From NCBI GenBank assembly GCA_002424705.1, contig DIKW01000028.1, positions 3,338-8,993 on the forward strand: a stretch of 5,656 nt of DNA, in the 5' to 3' direction. Of this stretch, positions 1 through 5,656 are shown piece after piece. Position numbers and translations under genes: made by a program. The DNA is from Geobacter sp. UBA5608 (GTDB lineage Bacteria > Desulfobacterota > Desulfuromonadia > Geobacterales > Pseudopelobacteraceae). The notes under the pieces were generated by a model. It did no database searches, had not been told where the DNA came from, and saw only the letters and a list, made by a program, of their open reading frames with translations. The stretch's first letter is position 1; each line of letters opens with the position of its first letter.

Positions 1-858
1 CTGCAGCAGCGGCTGGACCGGATCAACCGGCTGATGTCCACCTATGATCCCGATTCGGAGCTGTCACGTTTCAACAACCAGCGCGGCACCGGCTGGTTCA
101 GCGTATCGCCGGAGACCGCTGCTGTGGTGGAACTGGCCCAGCAGATCAGCGTCTTGAGTAACGGCGCCTTTGACGTGACCATAGGGCCGCTGGTTGACCT
201 GTGGGGGTTCGGACCCATCCCGCGTGGCCGGCAACGCCCCAGCGACCGCCAGGTGGAGCTGGCCCGTCAACAAACGAGCTACCGCAAGCTGCAGGTCCGC
301 CGCGAACCGGCAGCATTGCGCAAACGCATCCCCGAGCTGCGGGTTGACCTGTCCGCCATTGCCAAGGGGTATGCCGTGGATCAACTGGCGGAACTGCTGA
401 TGACTGCGGGGGTCAACGACCTGCTGGTGGAGATCGGCGGCGAGATGCGGATGAGGGGGCGTCGTCCCGATGGAACGCCATGGCGGATCGCGATCGAACA
501 ACCGCTGCCGGGAGAACGGTCGGTGGCTCAGGTGCTGAGCCTGTCTGCCACCGGTCTGGCCACCTCCGGTAATTACCGCAACTTTTTTATCGAAGAAGGC
601 CAGTCCTATGCCCATACGATTGACCCGAACAGCGGCAGGCCGGTTCGCCACCAACTGGCCTCGGCCACGGTGCTGGATCCTTCCGCGGCCCGGGCCGATG
701 CCCTGGCCACCGCACTGATGGTGATGGGTGAACAACGGGCCCAGGCCTTCTGCCGGCGGGAGCGGCTGGCCGCCCTCCTGCTGATCCATCAGGGAGCACG
801 GATCGCTCCGATCATGACCGACCGGTTCCACGCCCTGAGTGTAGCGGAGCTTCCATGA
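1..858 (+). CDS. apbE: FAD:protein FMN transferase ApbE (5'-truncated by window edge)
   Basis: ApbE-family flavin transferase, which attaches FMN from FAD covalently to a Thr/Ser of target proteins such as NqrB/NqrC or RnfD/RnfG, usually on the outer face of the inner membrane with Mg2+. The frame is open from base 1, giving 285 visible residues. The ATG at 34 is internal, because the codons before it encode the conserved helix leading into STYDPDSELSRFN (residues 13-25). Further family blocks are GAFDVTIGPLVDLWGFG (55-71), DLSAIAKGYAVD (116-127), LLVEIGGEMR (141-150), LATSGNYRNFF (186-196), YAHTIDPNSGRPV (203-215) and RADALATALMVMG (231-243). In the last block D233 and T237 fit the known metal-binding Asp/Thr pair spaced by four. 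Family members are usually about 330-350 residues, so roughly 45-65 residues, including any lipoprotein signal, lie outside the window. The stop overlaps the next gene as ATGA. No target protein is in view. Confidence 0.95.
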   Translation: MQQRLDRINRLMSTYDPDSELSRFNNQRGTGWFSVSPETAAVVELAQQISVLSNGAFDVTIGPLVDLWGFGPIPRGRQRPSDRQVELARQQTSYRKLQVRREPAALRKRIPELRVDLSAIAKGYAVDQLAELLMTAGVNDLLVEIGGEMRMRGRRPDGTPWRIAIEQPLPGERSVAQVLSLSATGLATSGNYRNFFIEEGQSYAHTIDPNSGRPVRHQLASATVLDPSAARADALATALMVMGEQRAQAFCRRERLAALLLIHQGARIAPIMTDRFHALSVAELP

Positions 859-1031
859 CGACCCTGCTTTTGACGCTGTTGTTGATGCTGCTGGCTTGTG
901 TCTGTCTGGGCCTGGGGCAGCTGTTCGGCCGCAAAGGTCTGCGACGCGGCTGTGGCGGTGGTGAAGCAGATGACTCAAAGGGAAGCTGTTCCTGTTCCGG
1001 TGACAGGACAGGACCCGGTCGATGTCGGTGA
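855..1031 (+). CDS. NqrM-like (DUF539) small cysteine-rich membrane protein, 58 aa
   Basis: A 58-residue ORF beginning with one hydrophobic segment (about residues 3-23, TLLLTLLLMLLACVCLGLG), then FGRKGLRRGCGGG (24-36), then an acidic stretch and GSCSCSGD (43-50). This layout of an N-terminal TM helix, a basic turn, CGG and a CxC about twelve residues later matches my memory of NqrM (DUF539), which is needed to mature Na+-translocating NADH:quinone oxidoreductase, probably by delivering iron for its Cys-coordinated centre. The CGG cysteine is residue 33 here, the position reported as essential in the characterised protein. NqrM usually has a further cysteine just after the CxC; here the next is C57. 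C15 and C17 within the TM are extra. NqrM genes commonly sit beside apbE in nqr operons, which supports the call. The start overlaps the apbE stop (ATGA) with a modest GGAG at 846-849, suggesting translational coupling. Alternative: an unrelated small Cys-rich membrane protein. Confidence 0.75.
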   Translation: MTTLLLTLLLMLLACVCLGLGQLFGRKGLRRGCGGGEADDSKGSCSCSGDRTGPGRCR

Positions 1032-1040
1032 TGTACGCAC

Positions 1041-1047
1041 AAGGAGG
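1041..1047 (+). promoter_or_regulatory. Strong Shine-Dalgarno AAGGAGG for the flavin oxidoreductase
   Basis: AAGGAGG lies 7 bases before the ATG at 1055 and is the best ribosome binding site in the window. It decides the start of the oxidoreductase against the in-frame ATGs at 1022 and 1031, which have no comparable upstream site. Confidence 0.85.
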
Positions 1048-1054
1048 AGCAGCA

Positions 1055-2416
1055 ATGGCAACAGCACAACGTCTGGTGGTGATCGGCGGCGATGCCGCCG
1101 GCATGAGCGCCGCATCCAAGGTCAGAAGGGAAGACCCCGCCCGGGAGATCGTGGTCTTTGAACGCAGCCCCCACACCTCCTACTCGGCCTGCGGCATGCC
1201 CTACTTCATCGCCGGCCTGGTGACATCAGCCGAACGGCTGGTGGCCCGCAGCCCTGAAAAATTCCGCGAGAAGTACCAGATCGACGCCCGTGTCGGCCAT
1301 GAGGTGCTGGAACTGGACCCCACCAACCAGCGTGTGCGGGTGATCAATCTGTCCAGTCGGAGCGAGACCTGGGAACCCTACGACCAGCTGCTGATCGCCA
1401 CCGGTGCCGAGGCGATCCTGCCGAAACTGGACGGCAGTGAGGCCGATGGCATCTTCGGCCTCTCCACCCTGGCCAGCGGCATCCGGATACAGCAGTTCAT
1501 GGATCAGCAGCTGCCCCGCCGGGCGGTGGTGGTGGGGGGCGGCTACATCGGCCTGGAGATGGCCGAAGCGCTGGTACGGCAGGGACTGCAGGTGTCACTG
1601 GTGGAGCGGGGCGAACAGGTGATGGGCACCCTGGATCCGGACATGGGGGCCCTGGTTTCAGAGGCGTTGCGTGAGATCGGGGTTGAGCTCTACCTGAACG
1701 AGTCACTGACCGGCTATGCAGCAGCCAATGGTCTGGTCACCGCTGTGGTGACTGATCAGCGCAGCCTGCCGGCCGACCTGGTGATCGTCGGCCTGGGTAC
1801 CCGTCCCAACACTGCCCTGGCGGCAGCGGCCGGCATCACCCTGGGTGAAAAGGGTTCGATCCGGGTCAATCCCCGCATGCAGACCTCGGCAGCCAACATC
1901 TGGGCGGCCGGTGACTGCGCCGAGAGTTTCCATCTGATCAGCAAACGCCCCTTCCATGTGGCCCTGGGTACCGTTGCCAACAAGCAGGGCACCGTGGCCG
2001 GCACCAACCTGGCCGGCGGCTATGCCACCTTTCCCGGCGTGGTCGGCACGGCGGTCAGCAAGATCTGCAAATACGAGGTGGCCCGCACCGGCCTGATGGA
2101 GCGGGAGCTGCAACAACTGGGGCTGCTCTACCGCACCGCCACCATCAAGAGCAAGACCAGGGCCGGTTACTACCCCGGGGCCGGCTCGATCACGGTCAAA
2201 CTACTGGCAGAACAGGGCACGGGCCGTCTGCTGGGGGGCCAGATCGTCGGGCTGGAGGGCGCAGCAAAACGGATCGACGTACTGGCAACCGTCCTTACCG
2301 CCGGGATGACCGTACAGCAGATGGTTGATCTGGATCTGTCCTATGCCCCGCCCTTCTCGCCGGTCTGGGATCCGGTCCAGACCGCCGCCCGTCAGCTGCT
2401 GGGCAACAGCGACTAG
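1055..2416 (+). CDS. FAD/NAD(P)-dependent single-Cys oxidoreductase, CoA-disulfide reductase / NADH oxidase type
   Basis: A 453-residue cytosolic flavoenzyme of the pyridine nucleotide-disulfide oxidoreductase superfamily. The N-terminal FAD fold has VVIGGDAAGMSAA (8-20), with E36 at the end of strand 2. The active-site block SYSACGMPYFIAG (42-54) carries a single redox cysteine, C46, as in CoA-disulfide reductases, NADH oxidases and NAD(P)H polysulfide/persulfide reductases, rather than the CxxxxC pair of glutathione or lipoamide reductases. The NAD(P) fold has VVVGGGYIGLEMAEAL (158-173); E184 after strand 2 suggests a preference for NADH. ATG (115-117) and NIWAAGDCAE (281-290) are the usual flavin-contact motifs. 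The C-terminal dimerisation domain (about 330-453) has YYPG (372-375) and SYAPPFSPVWDP (429-440); the latter tyrosine corresponds to one used by CoA-disulfide reductase. There is no fused rhodanese domain. Substrate (CoA disulfide, O2, polysulfide) cannot be settled from sequence. It begins 23 bases after the nqrM-like stop, so co-transcription is likely. Confidence 0.9.
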   Translation: MATAQRLVVIGGDAAGMSAASKVRREDPAREIVVFERSPHTSYSACGMPYFIAGLVTSAERLVARSPEKFREKYQIDARVGHEVLELDPTNQRVRVINLSSRSETWEPYDQLLIATGAEAILPKLDGSEADGIFGLSTLASGIRIQQFMDQQLPRRAVVVGGGYIGLEMAEALVRQGLQVSLVERGEQVMGTLDPDMGALVSEALREIGVELYLNESLTGYAAANGLVTAVVTDQRSLPADLVIVGLGTRPNTALAAAAGITLGEKGSIRVNPRMQTSAANIWAAGDCAESFHLISKRPFHVALGTVANKQGTVAGTNLAGGYATFPGVVGTAVSKICKYEVARTGLMERELQQLGLLYRTATIKSKTRAGYYPGAGSITVKLLAEQGTGRLLGGQIVGLEGAAKRIDVLATVLTAGMTVQQMVDLDLSYAPPFSPVWDPVQTAARQLLGNSD

Positions 2417-2430
2417 TGCCTGACCCATCG

Positions 2431-2437
2431 AAAGGGG
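2431..2437 (+). promoter_or_regulatory. Ribosome binding site AAAGGGG for the first MscS gene
   Basis: A purine-rich AAAGGGG sits 7 bases before the ATG at 2445 in a 28-base intergenic gap. It is an imperfect Shine-Dalgarno but well placed. The gap contains no hairpin plus T-run, so no terminator separates the two genes. Confidence 0.55.
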
Positions 2438-2444
2438 CCGTGTC

Positions 2445-3347
2445 ATGACCGCCATCCAACGTCTGTTTGATCACTCCCGTTCCGCGCTGGACACCACGCT
2501 GCTCAAGCTGGGTGCCACGCCGATCACGCTGGAGATGATCGCCAAGCTGATCATCCTAGTGTTGCTCTTGTTCTGGCTGTCGGGCAAACTGCGGGTACTG
2601 ATCGCCGACCGGCTGTTGGTGCGCACCAGGATGGAGGTGGGGGCCCGCCAGGCGATCGGCTCCATTGTGCGCTACCTGGCGCTGGTGGTGGGCTTTGCGG
2701 TTATCCTGCAGACCGCCGGCATCGACCTGACCGCCCTCAACGTGCTGGCTGGCGCCGTCGGTATCGGCCTGGGCTTTGGCCTGCAGAACATCGTCAACAA
2801 CTTCATCAGCGGCCTGATCATTCTGTTTGAGCGGCCGATCAAGGTGGGGGACCGGATCGTGGTGGGCGATGTGGAGGGTGATGTGGTTCAGATCGGCGGC
2901 CGCAGCACCACCGTGGTGACCAACGACAACATCTCGATCATCGTGCCCAACTCGAAATTTATCACCGAAGACGTGATCAACTGGAGCCACAACGAGCGCA
3001 AGGTGCGTTTCAAGATTCCGGTTACGGTGGCCTACGGCAGCGACATCGATCAGGTGACCGGTCTACTGCTGGAGGTTGCCCAGCAGGACCCGGATGTGCT
3101 GCAGACGCCGCCGCCCGGCACCCGGCTGATGGCCTTTGGTGAGCATGGCCTGGAGTTTGAACTGCGCGCCTGGAGTACCACCCTGATCCACCGCAAAGGG
3201 CTGCTGATCAGCAACCTCAACACCGCGCTCTACAAAAAACTGACCGCCCACGGAATTGAGATCCCCTACCGGCAGCTGGACCTGCGTTTCCGCACCCCGC
3301 TGCCGACATCCGCAAACATTGACCGTGCCGAGACGATGAAAGGATAA
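2445..3347 (+). CDS. MscS-family small-conductance mechanosensitive channel, compact, MscK-like pore
   Basis: A 300-residue inner-membrane channel expected to open under membrane tension and release solutes on hypo-osmotic shock; family members form heptamers. Three membrane segments are visible: about 32-48 (LIILVLLLFWLSG core), 75-92 (VRYLALVVGFAVILQTAG) and the pore helix from about 98 to 128. The pore helix is Gly/Ala rich (AGAVGIGLGFGLQNIV, 102-117) and continues into NFISGLIILFERPIKVGDRI (119-138), which resembles the channel core of E. coli MscK more than MscS itself. The beta domain follows, with IIVPNSKFITEDVINWS (165-181), then the alpha/beta vestibule ending in GIEIPYRQLDLRF (270-282). 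With an odd number of TMs and a cytoplasmic C-terminus, the N-terminus is periplasmic. Length is close to E. coli MscS (286 aa), and the large N-terminal domain of MscK is absent. Its stop is 5 bases from the next channel gene. The exact conductance class cannot be told from sequence. Confidence 0.92.
   Translation: MTAIQRLFDHSRSALDTTLLKLGATPITLEMIAKLIILVLLLFWLSGKLRVLIADRLLVRTRMEVGARQAIGSIVRYLALVVGFAVILQTAGIDLTALNVLAGAVGIGLGFGLQNIVNNFISGLIILFERPIKVGDRIVVGDVEGDVVQIGGRSTTVVTNDNISIIVPNSKFITEDVINWSHNERKVRFKIPVTVAYGSDIDQVTGLLLEVAQQDPDVLQTPPPGTRLMAFGEHGLEFELRAWSTTLIHRKGLLISNLNTALYKKLTAHGIEIPYRQLDLRFRTPLPTSANIDRAETMKG
3338..3344 (+). promoter_or_regulatory. Ribosome binding site GAAAGGA inside the end of the upstream channel gene
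   Basis: GAAAGGA lies 8 bases before the ATG at 3353 and is encoded by the last sense codons of the preceding MscS gene, immediately before its TAA. The start of the second channel gene is thus well supported and the two genes are tightly linked. Confidence 0.65.
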
Positions 3348-3352
3348 TCACA

Positions 3353-4978
3353 ATGCTGCTGCGACTGCTGTTCTGCTGCCTGTTATCCCTGCTCGCCGTC
3401 AGCGGCCCGCTGCATGCCGCACCCCCAGCGGCGAACGCGCCCCTGCCCCATAACGGCGCAACGGTGCTGCTGGACGGGAAAGAGATCTTCACCATCGCCA
3501 GCGGCGTGCTCTCCTTCACGCCGAGCGACCGGGCGCAGGCCATCAGCAAGCGGCTACAGGCCGTGGCACACGATCGCCTGCTGAACCTCGATCAGATCGC
3601 GCTGTCCGACCACGAAACCAGCACCGACATCGTTTTGCACGACCAGGTGCTGATGACGGTCACCGATCAGGATGCCGCTGCCAACGGCAGGAATCGCCAG
3701 GAACTGGCTCAGGACCTGACCGAGCGCATCCGTACGGCAATCACTGCCTACCGAACCGAACGCAGCGCCCGTACCCTGGCGATCGACGCAGCCAAGGCCC
3801 TTGCCGTTACGGTGGTCCTGGCAACCTTGCTTGCCATGATCAGACGCTTGTTCCCCCGTCTTACCGCCCAGATCGAAACTTGGCGCGGCACCCGCATCCG
3901 CACCATCCGCTTCCAGAGCATCGAGCTCTTGCATGAAGATCGGGCTGTAGCCATACTGCTCACCATGCTGCGCTTCTGCCGCATCCTGCTGGTGCTTGGC
4001 CTGTTCTACCTCTACATCCCGCTGGTGTTGAGCTTCTTTCCCTGGACCGCCGGACTGGCGGACCGGCTGTTTGACTACATTGAAACGCCGGTCGTCAAGG
4101 TCTGGCACGGGGTAACCACCTACCTGCCCAACCTGTTCTTTGTGGCGGTGATCGCCGTCTGCACCCATTACGTGATCCGCTTCAGCCGCTTTCTGTTCAG
4201 TGAGGTGGAACGGCAGAACATCACCCTGCCCGGTTTCTACCCCGACTGGGCCCTGCCCAGCTTCAAGATCGTCCGTTTTCTGATCATCGCCTTTGCGGTG
4301 GTGATGGCCTTTCCCTATCTGCCCGGCTCCGATTCGCCGGCCTTCAAGGGGATATCGGTCTTTCTGGGGGTGCTGTTCTCGCTGGGATCATCGTCAGCGG
4401 TTGCCAACGTGGTGGCCGGGGTGATCCTGACCTACATGCGTGCCTTTTGCGTCGGCGATCGAGTCAAGATCGCCGATACCATGGGGGACGTGATCGAGAA
4501 AAACCTGCTGGTAACCCGCATCCGCACCGCCAAAAACGTAGATGTGACCGTGCCCAATGCCATGGTGCTGGGCAGCCATATCATCAACTACAGCTCATCG
4601 GCCCAACTGATCCTCAACACCACCGTCACCATCGGCTACGACGTGCCCTGGCGCCAGGTGCATCAACTGCTGATCTCCGCCGCAGGCGCAACGGAACGGA
4701 TTCTGGCCGAGCCCCGTCCGTTCGTGCTGCAGACAGCCTTGAACGACTTCTACGTTAGCTACGAGCTGAACGCCTATACCGATGCGCCATCAGCCATGGC
4801 GTCAGTCTACTCAGCGCTGCATGCCAACATACAAGATCATTTCAACGAGGCCGGGGTGGAGATCATGTCGCCCCACTACAGCACCCTGCGGGACGGCAAT
4901 ATGACCACCATACCGGCCGACTACCTGCCCGCCGACTATCAGCCCCCAGCCCACCGGATAACGCAGGTCAAACCATGA
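3353..4978 (+). CDS. MscS-family mechanosensitive channel with signal peptide and periplasmic domain
   Basis: A 541-residue inner-membrane MscS-family channel, larger than and different from its upstream neighbour. Residues 1-22 form a signal peptide (hydrophobic LLFCCLLSLLAV core; cleavage likely after HA or HAA, 21-23). Residues about 24-140 form a periplasmic domain with GKEIFTIASGVLSFTPSDRA (42-61), a charged, partly helical region seen N-terminal to the channel in several MscS subfamilies. Membrane segments are at about 146-163, 199-228, 259-277, 304-322 and the pore helix about 333-361. Five crossings after an exported N-terminus correctly place the C-terminus in the cytoplasm. The pore helix reads LGVLFSLGSSSAVANVVAGV (338-357), with serines where the neighbour has Gly/Ala. 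The beta-domain block is VDVTVPNAMVLGSHIINYSS (396-415). The C-terminus holds NEAGVEIMSPHYSTLRDGN (498-516) and a proline-rich tail. Family assignment is sure; the role of the periplasmic domain and the gating properties are not known from sequence. Confidence 0.92.
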   Translation: MLLRLLFCCLLSLLAVSGPLHAAPPAANAPLPHNGATVLLDGKEIFTIASGVLSFTPSDRAQAISKRLQAVAHDRLLNLDQIALSDHETSTDIVLHDQVLMTVTDQDAAANGRNRQELAQDLTERIRTAITAYRTERSARTLAIDAAKALAVTVVLATLLAMIRRLFPRLTAQIETWRGTRIRTIRFQSIELLHEDRAVAILLTMLRFCRILLVLGLFYLYIPLVLSFFPWTAGLADRLFDYIETPVVKVWHGVTTYLPNLFFVAVIAVCTHYVIRFSRFLFSEVERQNITLPGFYPDWALPSFKIVRFLIIAFAVVMAFPYLPGSDSPAFKGISVFLGVLFSLGSSSAVANVVAGVILTYMRAFCVGDRVKIADTMGDVIEKNLLVTRIRTAKNVDVTVPNAMVLGSHIINYSSSAQLILNTTVTIGYDVPWRQVHQLLISAAGATERILAEPRPFVLQTALNDFYVSYELNAYTDAPSAMASVYSALHANIQDHFNEAGVEIMSPHYSTLRDGNMTTIPADYLPADYQPPAHRITQVKP

Positions 4979-4998
4979 ACCAGGTGCTTGCAGCATGA
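4975..4998 (+). other. 7-codon micro-ORF (MNQVLAA) bridging the channel and permease genes
   Basis: The ATG at 4975 overlaps the TGA of the second MscS gene (ATGA, 4975-4978). After seven codons its own TGA (4996-4998) overlaps the ATG of the permease (ATGA, 4995-4998). A weak AGGT at 4965-4968 precedes it. It could hand terminating ribosomes to the permease start by reinitiation, but an ORF this short may also be chance. Confidence 0.3.
4982..4986 (+). promoter_or_regulatory. Probable Shine-Dalgarno AGGTG for the SLC13 permease
   Basis: AGGTG matches the 3' half of the consensus AAGGAGGTG and lies 8 bases before the ATG at 4995. It is only moderately strong, but no other in-frame start exists between the channel stop and 4995. 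Confidence 0.5.
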
Positions 4999-5656
4999 CC
5001 CTCGAAATCATTCTGGTATGCGGACTCGTGCTCTCGGCCGTGATCCTGTTTGCCACCGAACGGCTGCCGGTGGACCTGACCGCCATGATCATCATGGGCG
5101 CCATGCTGCTGTCCGGCATGATTGCGCCCGAAGATGCCGTGGCCGGCTTCAGCAACCCGGCCACGGTCACGGTGGGTGCCATGTTCGTGCTGTCGGCCGG
5201 CCTGTTCAAGACCGGTTCCGTCAACCTGCTGGGCAACAGTCTGGCCCGGCTGGGACGGGTCAGCTTCTGGCTGGTGCTGGTGGTGATGATGCTGATGGTG
5301 GGCCTCTTATCGGCCTTCATCAACAACACTGCCGCCGTGGCGATCTTCCTGCCGGTGATGCTGACCATCGCCAAAGACTGCGGTTTCCAGGCCGGACGGC
5401 TTTTGCTGCCGCTCTCCTTCGCCTCCATGTTCGGCGGAGTCTGCACATTGGTGGGCACCTCCACCAACATCCTGGTCTCCTCCATCGCCGAACGACACGG
5501 CCTGCAGCCGATCGGCATGTTCGAGCCGACCGCCCTGGGGCTGATCTTTTTCGGCGCCGGCAGCCTGTACCTGCTGCTGATCGGTATCCGCATGATCCCG
5601 AAACGATCGGCAGGGGGTGAACGCAGCCCGATCTTCGGCAGCGGCGATTACCAGAT
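4995..5656 (+). CDS. SLC13/DASS-type permease, N-terminal part (3'-truncated by window edge)
   Basis: An open frame from ATG 4995 to the window end, 220 residues visible with no stop. It is a polytopic inner-membrane transporter of the ion transporter superfamily (SLC13/DASS, related to ArsB/NhaD and CitT permeases), which move di- and tricarboxylates, sulfate or other anions, often with Na+. Hydrophobic segments are at about 3-20, 27-46, 57-72, 90-109, 112-126, 137-163 and 179-200. Diagnostic elements are SNPATVTVGAMFVLSAGL (53-70), the FINNTAAVAIFLPVML hairpin region (108-123) with the NNT signature, and FASMFGGVCTLVGTSTNILV (142-161) with the GTSTN substrate/cation loop. The visible end, from about residue 201, is hydrophilic. 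In many bacterial relatives with this N-terminus a pair of TrkA-C (RCK_C) domains follows here, before the second half of the transporter, but that is outside the window. Substrate cannot be assigned. The start is 16 bases after the MscS stop. Confidence 0.9.
   Translation, partial: MTLEIILVCGLVLSAVILFATERLPVDLTAMIIMGAMLLSGMIAPEDAVAGFSNPATVTVGAMFVLSAGLFKTGSVNLLGNSLARLGRVSFWLVLVVMMLMVGLLSAFINNTAAVAIFLPVMLTIAKDCGFQAGRLLLPLSFASMFGGVCTLVGTSTNILVSSIAERHGLQPIGMFEPTALGLIFFGAGSLYLLLIGIRMIPKRSAGGERSPIFGSGDYQ

Noticed and set aside
34..36. ATG as the start of apbE
   Set aside because: The frame is open through base 1, and the residues before this Met match the conserved ApbE helix, so the true start is outside the window.
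64..1176. Long minus-strand open frame (370 aa) opposite apbE
   Set aside because: It lies antisense to a clearly recognisable ApbE frame, has low-complexity composition rich in His, Pro, Gly and Arg, and no family motif. It is a by-product of the GC-rich codon bias.
2417..2444. Possible terminator or promoter between the oxidoreductase and the first channel gene
   Set aside because: The 28 bases show no stable hairpin with a T-run and no recognisable -35/-10 pair; only a ribosome binding site is visible.
4447..4758. Plus-strand 103-aa frame within the second channel gene
   Set aside because: It is an out-of-frame shadow with Arg/His-rich composition inside a strongly supported MscS C-terminal domain.
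4811..5593. Minus-strand open frame (260 aa) opposite the permease
   Set aside because: Its Ser/Met/Thr/Arg-rich composition is typical of the reverse complement of a membrane-protein gene. The + strand frame here matches SLC13 motifs and runs to the window end.
4988..5620. Plus-strand 210-aa open frame overlapping the permease in another frame
   Set aside because: Its Arg/Gly/His/Pro-rich translation has no hydrophobic pattern. The frame from 4995 carries the NNT and GTSTN transporter motifs.
1..5656. Mobile element, CRISPR array, phage or defence-system signature
   Set aside because: I saw no spaced direct repeats, terminal inverted repeats, transposase or integrase motifs, nuclease or toxin-antitoxin domains on either strand, and base composition looks uniform by eye.

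Overview
This 5.66-kb window is GC-rich and tightly packed. All genes lie on the + strand, with junctions from a 4-base overlap to a 28-base gap, so it looks like part of one transcript entered mid-gene and left mid-gene. The gene content (ApbE, an NqrM-like protein, a CoA-disulfide-reductase-type flavoenzyme, two MscS channels, an SLC13 permease) and the strong G/C third-position bias fit a Gram-negative proteobacterium-like organism. A Geobacter/Trichlorobacter-type member of the Desulfuromonadales is my best guess from overall feel, but nothing in the window proves it.

Positions 1-1031 hold redox-enzyme maturation genes. First is the 3' part of apbE (FAD:protein FMN transferase, 5' end outside the window). 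A 58-residue cysteine-rich, single-TM protein follows, resembling NqrM (DUF539), the maturation factor of Na+-translocating NADH:quinone oxidoreductase; its start overlaps the apbE stop as ATGA. The pair implies that an Nqr- or Rnf-type flavinylated complex, or another ApbE target, is encoded upstream or elsewhere. Positions 1055-2416 encode a 453-residue FAD/NAD(P)-dependent single-cysteine oxidoreductase of the CoA-disulfide reductase / NADH oxidase type.

Positions 2445-4978 encode two dissimilar MscS-family channels separated by 5 bases. The first is a compact 300-residue protein with an MscK-like pore. The second is a 541-residue protein with a signal peptide, a periplasmic domain, about five membrane segments and a divergent serine-containing pore helix. 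From 4995 to the window end is the 5' part of an SLC13/DASS-type permease, joined to the second channel through a 7-codon micro-ORF with an ATGA overlap at each end.

The first half is about flavin/redox chemistry and the second about membrane flux (osmotic release and anion transport). A functional link between them is only inferred from co-orientation and spacing. I see no mobile element, CRISPR array, tRNA/rRNA, convincing promoter or terminator, and no clear evidence of a wholly new system. The most notable items are the hidden nqrM-like gene and the unusual junction before the permease.
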